Part shown: positions 5,638-10,028 of the stretch, one piece after another
Numbering within the stretch: the first letter of the stretch is position 1
How the letters are laid out: every line of letters begins with the position of its first letter
Assembly: GCA_903896585.1 (NCBI GenBank)
Contig: CAITYI010000152.1
Location: 1-10,028, forward strand
DNA length: 10,028 nt
Reading direction: 5' to 3'
Source of the DNA: an uncultured bacterium
GTDB lineage: Bacteria > Actinomycetota > Actinomycetes > S36-B12
Translations under genes and position numbers: made by a program
Notes under the pieces: generated by a model
What the model saw: the letters and a program-made list of their open reading frames with translations, nothing else
Databases searched by the model: none
What the model was told of the DNA's origin: nothing

Positions 5638-6657
5638 ATGACTTCATTTCGCAGTGTCCGACTTGCCAAACGTCCCACCGGCCTTCCATCCGCAGATACC
5701 TGGAGTATCGATACCCAAGAACTACCCGAATTGGCCCCCGGTGAATTCGCGATTGCCATTGAGCAGATCTCCCTCGACCCCGCCATGCGCGGGTGGCTCG
5801 ATGACCGACCTTCCTACCTGCCACCCGTGGAAATCGGGGCAATCATGCGCGCTGGCTCCCTCGGCAAGATCATGGAATCCAAGAACAGTAGATTCCCGGT
5901 CGGCTCCCAGGTAGTTGGAAACTTTGGGGCCACCGAAATTGCTATTTCCAATGGGCAGGGAGCGCGGATCTTCAACCCCGAACTCGCGCCCGCTTCAACG
6001 TTTCTCGGTGCACTCGGCATGACGGGAATGACTGCGTACTTCGGTTTCTTCGAGTTGGGCAAGCCCCGTGCCGGCGATGTCGTGGTTGTGTCCGCTGCCG
6101 CAGGAGCGGTAGGCAGCATTGTGGGTCAGCTGGCAAAGATCAATGGCTGCACGGTGATTGGTATTGCTGGAGGCAAGGAAAAATGTGACTATGTCACGAA
6201 GGAACTCGGCTTCGATCTCTGTCTTGACTACAAGCAGGACACCAGCATGCGCAAGCAGCTCGGCGAGGCACTGAAACAACTCGGTGCCAAGGGTGTTGAT
6301 ATTTACTTCGACAATGTTGGTGGAGAGATCCTGAACGCAAATCTCGCCTACCTCTCATTTGGCGCACGCGTGGTGATTTGTGGAGCGATTTCCCAATACA
6401 ACGCCACCGAGATCACTCCTGGGCCAAGTAACTACATGAACCTGTTGGTAAAGCGTGCCAGCATGAAGGGCTTCTTAGTATTCGATTACGAGAGTGAATT
6501 CAGTGTCGCTCAACGTCGCATTGGAACGTGGCTGGCTCAGGGAAAAATCACCGCACCAGAAACAATCATCAGCGGTGATATCACCGAATTCCCGGCCACA
6601 TTGAATCGTCTCTTTTCTGGAGACAATATTGGGAAACTCACCCTGAAGATCAACTAG
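5638..6657 (+). CDS. NADP-dependent oxidoreductase, MDR superfamily (CurA / leukotriene B4 dehydrogenase type)
   Basis: A 339-residue zinc-free medium-chain reductase that would reduce the C=C double bond of alpha,beta-unsaturated carbonyl compounds with NADPH; the natural substrate cannot be read from the sequence. Family signatures are ISLDPAMRGW (about 44-53), GMTGMTAYFG (127-136), the glycine-rich nucleotide loop SAAAGAVGS (152-160), GIAGGKEK (175-182, lysines expected near the NADP 2'-phosphate) and FDNVGG (224-229). The length is close to E. coli CurA. ATG at 5638 is preferred: a TTG at 5632 would overlap the -10 hexamer, and there is no Shine-Dalgarno site. It is divergent from the exported-protein gene and 47 bases upstream of argG, which seems to have its own promoter. 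Likely roles are detoxification of reactive enones or a catabolic step. Confidence 0.9.
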   Translation: MTSFRSVRLAKRPTGLPSADTWSIDTQELPELAPGEFAIAIEQISLDPAMRGWLDDRPSYLPPVEIGAIMRAGSLGKIMESKNSRFPVGSQVVGNFGATEIAISNGQGARIFNPELAPASTFLGALGMTGMTAYFGFFELGKPRAGDVVVVSAAAGAVGSIVGQLAKINGCTVIGIAGGKEKCDYVTKELGFDLCLDYKQDTSMRKQLGEALKQLGAKGVDIYFDNVGGEILNANLAYLSFGARVVICGAISQYNATEITPGPSNYMNLLVKRASMKGFLVFDYESEFSVAQRRIGTWLAQGKITAPETIISGDITEFPATLNRLFSGDNIGKLTLKIN

Positions 6658-6669
6658 TTCAAACAGGTG

Positions 6670-6698
6670 TGGTCACTCGGTATTTCGTTCACTAGGGT
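6670..6698 (+). promoter_or_regulatory. Putative leaderless promoter of argG
   Basis: TGGTCA (6670-6675), a 17-base spacer, then TAGGGT (6693-6698), which ends 6 bases before the argG ATG. The -10 fits TANNNT; the -35 matches 4 of 6 consensus bases. No ARG-box-like palindrome is evident. Confidence 0.4.
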
Positions 6699-6704
6699 TG
6701 GCGT

Positions 6705-8084
6705 ATGTCAAAGGTACTCGCTTCATTACCCATAGGTGAACGCGTGGGAATCGCGTTTTCCGGTGGACTGGACACCTCCGTTGCCGTGGCGTGGATGCGG
6801 GAAAATGGAGCAATCCCCTACACCTATACCGCCGACCTCGGCCAAGCCGATGAACCCGATATTGATTCGGTTCCCAGTCGCGCAGGTCAGTACGGTGCTG
6901 AAAAGGCACGACTCGTGGACTGCAAGAGCGCACTTGTTGAAGAAGGTCTCGCCGCCATGGCCTGCGGTGCTTTTCATATTCGCTCAGGAGGACGCACCTA
7001 CTTCAACACCACCCCACTCGGTCGCGCCGTGACCGGCACGCTCCTGGTGCGCGCCATGCTGGATGATCACGTAAATATCTGGGGCGATGGCTCCACGTAC
7101 AAGGGCAACGACATTGAGCGGTTTTATCGCTACGGACTTCTGGCGAATCCGGCACTTCGGATTTATAAGCCGTGGCTTGATGCCCAATTTGTGGCTGAAC
7201 TCGGTGGCCGCCACGAAATGAGTGAGTGGCTCACCGCGCACAAACTCCCCTACCGAGACAGTACCGAGAAGGCGTACTCCACCGATGCCAATATTTGGGG
7301 GGCAACCCATGAAGCCAAAGACCTTGAACTACTGAGCGCCTCCATGGAAATTGTTGATCCAATCATGGGGGTCAAGTTTTGGGATCCTGCTGTGGAGATC
7401 GACACCGAAGATGTCACCATTGAGTTCCATCAAGGTCGACCCGTCAAAATAAATGGGGAATCCTTTGACACGGCCGTTGATCTCGTTCTCACCGCAAATG
7501 CCATTGGTGGGCGTCACGGCCTTGGCATGGCGGATCAAATTGAGAATCGGATCATTGAAGCGAAGTCACGCGGAATTTATGAAGCACCCGGAATGGCGCT
7601 TTTATTCATTGCCTACGAACGCTTGATCTCAGCAATCCATAACGAAGACACTATTGCGAATTACCACGCCGAAGGCCGTCGACTCGGTCGCCTACTTTAT
7701 GAAGGTCGCTGGCTTGATCCGCAGGCGCTCATGCTGCGCGAATCACTGGTGCGCTGGGTGGCATCCGCTGTCACCGGAGAAGTGACATTGCGACTTCGTC
7801 GCGGCGATGACTACTCGATTATCAAGACCGACGGTCCGGCATTTAGCTACCACCCAGAGAAACTGTCCATGGAGCGCACTGAGAATGCCGCATTTGGTCC
7901 GACCGACCGCATTGGTCAACTCACCATGCGCAACCTCGATATTGCCGACACCCGCTCAAAACTTGAGATGTACGCCAGACAAGGGCGACTCTTGGACGGC
8001 CAGATCAACCTAATGGGCACCCTGGCCCCCGGTGGTGCCGAAGCCATTGCGGCCACTCCTGAGGAAACTCACCCGGATGAATAG
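6705..8084 (+). CDS. argG: Argininosuccinate synthase, long E. coli type
   Basis: Condenses citrulline and aspartate with ATP to argininosuccinate, the penultimate step of arginine synthesis, in the cytoplasm. The 459-residue product follows E. coli ArgG closely along its length. The ATP-pyrophosphatase loop AFSGGLDTS is at 17-25; [12 protein letters not shown] (101-112), [14 protein letters not shown] (127-140) and [21 protein letters not shown] (from 188) are present, and later [34 protein letters not shown] appears in near-identical form. This is the ~450-residue subclass, not the ~400-residue form familiar from Mycobacterium. The ATG at 6705 has no convincing Shine-Dalgarno site and a -10 hexamer 6 bases upstream. 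No argH or other arg gene is adjacent in the window, so it stands apart from an arginine cluster. Confidence 0.97.
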   Translation: [459 protein letters not shown]

Positions 8085-8148
8085 ATCCTCGAGCGAGCAT
8101 CCTTCGAATTAGGCGCCGACTAAATCTCGATCGCCAGCCCGTTTCACC

Positions 8149-8177
8149 TTGACAGCGGACCAGTGTCAGCCTACTTT
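8149..8177 (+). promoter_or_regulatory. Strong leaderless promoter of alkB
   Basis: A perfect -35, TTGACA (8149-8154), an ideal 17-base spacer and a good -10, TACTTT (8172-8177). The -10 ends 6 bases before the ATG at 8184, so transcription is predicted to start at or beside the A of the start codon. It is the best promoter in the window. The rest of the gap (8085-8148) shows no clear argG terminator. Confidence 0.7.
8150..8168. promoter_or_regulatory. Inverted repeat over the alkB -35 box, candidate operator
   Basis: TGACA (8150-8154) and TGTCA (8164-8168) form 5-bp arms around 9 bases. The left arm is part of the -35 hexamer and the right arm lies in the spacer, so a bound dimer would block the polymerase. 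The size suits TetR- or GntR-type repressors; alkB genes of actinobacteria are often under TetR-family control. Short arms mean chance is possible. Confidence 0.35.
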
Positions 8178-8183
8178 GAGTGA

Positions 8184-9587
8184 ATGAGCGCAATGGGATT
8201 CACCGCCCATACCTCAGCCACCTGGCGTGACAAGAAACGCTATCTGTGGTTGATCGCTCTCGTCATGCCTTCGCTCCTGTTCATTGCAATCGGCATGTAC
8301 TCCCTCACCGACTGGGGAGTGTGGCTGTGGATTGGTCCAATTGTGATTCTGGGACTCGTCCCTATCATCGATCTGGTGGCCGGTCGGGATACCCGTAATC
8401 CCCCCAACGACCTGATTGAGCAACTCGAAAAGGACAAGTACTACCGCTGGATCACCTATCTGTTCCTCCCACTGCAGTATGCCGGGTTTATTGCTGCGTT
8501 TTATGTCATTGCCACCTGGGATTTAAGTACTGCCGAGAAAATCGGATTCGCCATTAGCGTTGGCATGATTGGTGGCATCGGGATTAATACGGCCCATGAG
8601 TTAGGCCACAAAAAAGAGAGTTACGAGCGCTGGCTGTCCAAAATTGCATTAGCTCAAAGTTTCTATGGCCACTTCTTTATTGAACACAATCGTGGACACC
8701 ATGTCCGGGTGGCAACGCCGGAAGATCCAGCGAGTAGTCGAGTTGGTGAGAGTTTCTACCGTTTCTGGCCGCGAACAGTTCTTGGATCACTGAGGAGTTC
8801 GTGGAACCTCGAGAAGAACAGAATCGGTCGACGGAATAAACATCCCTACCGAATCAGCAATGACAATATCAATGCGTGGCTCATGTCGGCGGTGCTGTGG
8901 ATTGCCCTGGTTGCGTGGCTTGGAGTCGAGATTCTCCCCTATCTTCTAATTCAAATGTTCATTGCGATCACTCTGTTGGAGGCAGTTAACTACCTCGAGC
9001 ATTACGGCATGCTGCGACAAAAAGTGATGCACGGCGACCGCGAGCGCTACGAGAGAATTGATCCCAGTCACAGTTGGAATTCAGACAATATTGCGACCAA
9101 TATTTTGCTCTACCACCTTCAACGCCACAGCGATCACCATGCCCAGCCCACTCGCCGGTACCAGGCCCTTCTCAGTTACAAAGAATCACCCGTACTCCCG
9201 ACCGGCTACGCCGGCATGATTTTGCTTTCCCTCATGCCATTTGCTTGGCGCCGCGTCATGGATCCCAAAGTGCACCACCACTTTGCTGGGGATATTTCTC
9301 GCGCGAATATTCAACCCGGGAAACGGGAAAAAATCGTGAGCAAATATCCAACGGCGACATCTGAATACCTGACTCCCGAGATTTTGAAAATCGAAGATTC
9401 AGTCCTCGCCGAACAAGCACCCGCATATCAATGCCCCATGTGTAGTTATGTGTACGCACCTGCACAAGGGGACCTACGCGAGGGTTTCGAACCTGGAACT
9501 CCGTTTAGTCAAATACCCTCAACGTGGGTGTGTCCGGACTGCGGTGTGCGAGAACGCAATGAATTCCTACCCCTTGCCAGTGTTTAG
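8184..9587 (+). CDS. alkB: Alkane 1-monooxygenase fused to rubredoxin (AlkB-Rd)
   Basis: An integral-membrane non-haem di-iron hydroxylase that oxidises medium-chain alkanes to 1-alkanols using O2, with electrons passed through rubredoxin. The membrane part spans about residues 18-360, with hydrophobic segments near 20-40, 45-66, 92-110, 118-136, 232-266 and 338-353. The histidine motifs are HELGH (H138, H142), EHNRGHH (H168, H172, H173), NYLEHYG (H273) and LQRHSDHH (H315, H318, H319). After a linker (~375-412), a C-terminal rubredoxin-like domain has CPMC (C417, C420) and CPDCG (C450, C453), all four iron ligands. At 467 residues it is longer than stand-alone AlkB (~400) by about one rubredoxin. 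The fusion type is known from actinobacteria and removes the need for a separate rubredoxin; no rubredoxin reductase is in the window. The transcript appears leaderless. An internal ATG at codon 4 is the alternative start. Confidence 0.95.
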   Translation: MSAMGFTAHTSATWRDKKRYLWLIALVMPSLLFIAIGMYSLTDWGVWLWIGPIVILGLVPIIDLVAGRDTRNPPNDLIEQLEKDKYYRWITYLFLPLQYAGFIAAFYVIATWDLSTAEKIGFAISVGMIGGIGINTAHELGHKKESYERWLSKIALAQSFYGHFFIEHNRGHHVRVATPEDPASSRVGESFYRFWPRTVLGSLRSSWNLEKNRIGRRNKHPYRISNDNINAWLMSAVLWIALVAWLGVEILPYLLIQMFIAITLLEAVNYLEHYGMLRQKVMHGDRERYERIDPSHSWNSDNIATNILLYHLQRHSDHHAQPTRRYQALLSYKESPVLPTGYAGMILLSLMPFAWRRVMDPKVHHHFAGDISRANIQPGKREKIVSKYPTATSEYLTPEILKIEDSVLAEQAPAYQCPMCSYVYAPAQGDLREGFEPGTPFSQIPSTWVCPDCGVRERNEFLPLASV

Positions 9588-10028
9588 TTCGCGTTAGTCC
9601 GCATTGTTCGCCCATCCCACCAATATTTAGCGAGAGCGACACCACCTACCAAAAGTTGCGGTAGGAACCATCCCAGCCGCCACAACAGGTCTGCAGCCAC
9701 GGCCGTCGAACTATCCACACCAAATGCGACCAACAGGGCGATCAAGGCGGCATCCACAGTCCCCAGCCCCCCTGGGGTGATGGGAAAGGCGGTGAGCACC
9801 AAGGCCACCGAGTACGCGGCAAAGAGTTCAATAATTGTTAATTGGGAATCGGTGACACCCAAGCCCATCAGCGCGGCCCATAAAACCAACATGGGTGCCA
9901 TTTGAGCGGCAACGTTAGTGACCGTCAGAGACTTCCACCGGTGGGTGATCAGATCCGAGGCTTGATTGTGGAATTGGGAGAGCATATTTGCAATATCAGG
10001 TGCATGTTTGTGCACCAACGCAAATATC
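9584..10028 (-). CDS. Lysylphosphatidylglycerol synthase TM-region / UPF0104 membrane protein, N-terminus beyond window
   Basis: The C-terminal ~148 residues of a polytopic membrane protein; the frame stays open to the right edge. Hydrophobic segments include MAPMLVLWAALMGLGV, ELFAAYSVALVLTAFPI and WFLPQLLVGGVALAKYW. The PITPGGLGTVDAALIALL stretch is the signature of the UPF0104 / LPG-synthase transmembrane family (the flippase-like half of MprF). In MprF this domain moves aminoacylated lipid across the membrane; stand-alone members have varied or unknown roles in envelope lipid or glycan transport, so no substrate is assigned. A TTG at 10018 is not the likely start because in-frame codons continue upstream (Ile-Phe-Ala). 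Its TAA stop overlaps the stop of the convergent alkB, so the stops share 9584-9587 and leave no gap for a terminator. Confidence 0.85.
   Translation of the reverse strand, partial: IFALVHKHAPDIANMLSQFHNQASDLITHRWKSLTVTNVAAQMAPMLVLWAALMGLGVTDSQLTIIELFAAYSVALVLTAFPITPGGLGTVDAALIALLVAFGVDSSTAVAADLLWRLGWFLPQLLVGGVALAKYWWDGRTMRTNAN

Noticed and set aside
5583..5842. N-terminal extension of the exported protein (ATG at 5786) and the minus open frame 5579-5842
   Set aside because: Both run over the start of the divergent oxidoreductase, and the extension would bury a textbook signal peptide.
8085..8148. Possible argG terminator
   Set aside because: Only short broken inverted repeats (GGCG/CGCC) and no T-run are present.

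Overview
The window looks like a chromosomal segment of an actinobacterium of moderate GC content (mid-fifties percent by eye). Three things point there: a fused two-domain FO synthase (FbiC) for coenzyme F420, an alkane hydroxylase carrying a C-terminal rubredoxin, and several promoters of the actinobacterial leaderless kind, with a TANNNT -10 ending 5-6 bases before the start codon. The organism assignment is an inference. I see no rRNA, tRNA, CRISPR array, insertion sequence, phage gene or origin. No gene-free stretch exceeds 200 bases, so the region is dense and looks vertically inherited.

Left half, all on the minus strand, read right to left. A secreted protein of unknown function with two repeats (5582-4725) is followed by exodeoxyribonuclease III (4664-3852). 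Then comes a three-domain metallo-beta-lactamase/rhodanese/rhodanese protein resembling CstB (3656-2166), and last a partial fbiC that leaves the window at base 1 (1992 to <1). The CstB-like gene has its own promoter, with a perfect 20-bp palindrome of the CsoR/CstR operator type set between -35 and -10. This suggests induction by copper or, given the gene, by reactive sulfur. A 19-codon ORF lies in its leader. A 13-bp tandem repeat and a hairpin with a U-tract separate it from fbiC.

Right half, on the plus strand. A 55-bp divergent promoter region (5583-5637) separates the secreted-protein gene from an NADP-dependent oxidoreductase of the CurA/leukotriene B4 dehydrogenase type (5638-6657). 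It is followed by argG of the long E. coli type (6705-8084) and an alkB-rubredoxin fusion (8184-9587). argG and alkB each appear to have their own promoter whose predicted transcription start is at or next to the A of ATG. The alkB promoter carries an inverted repeat over its -35 box. A convergent membrane protein of the lysylphosphatidylglycerol synthase transmembrane/UPF0104 type (9584 to >10028, minus) enters from the right; its stop codon overlaps that of alkB.

The genes do not form one pathway. They cover F420 cofactor synthesis, sulfide/persulfide handling, DNA repair, arginine synthesis, alkane oxidation and envelope functions, mostly as single-gene transcription units. The best leads are the operator-controlled CstB-like gene with its altered metal site, the uncharacterised two-repeat exported protein, and the consistent leaderless promoter layout.
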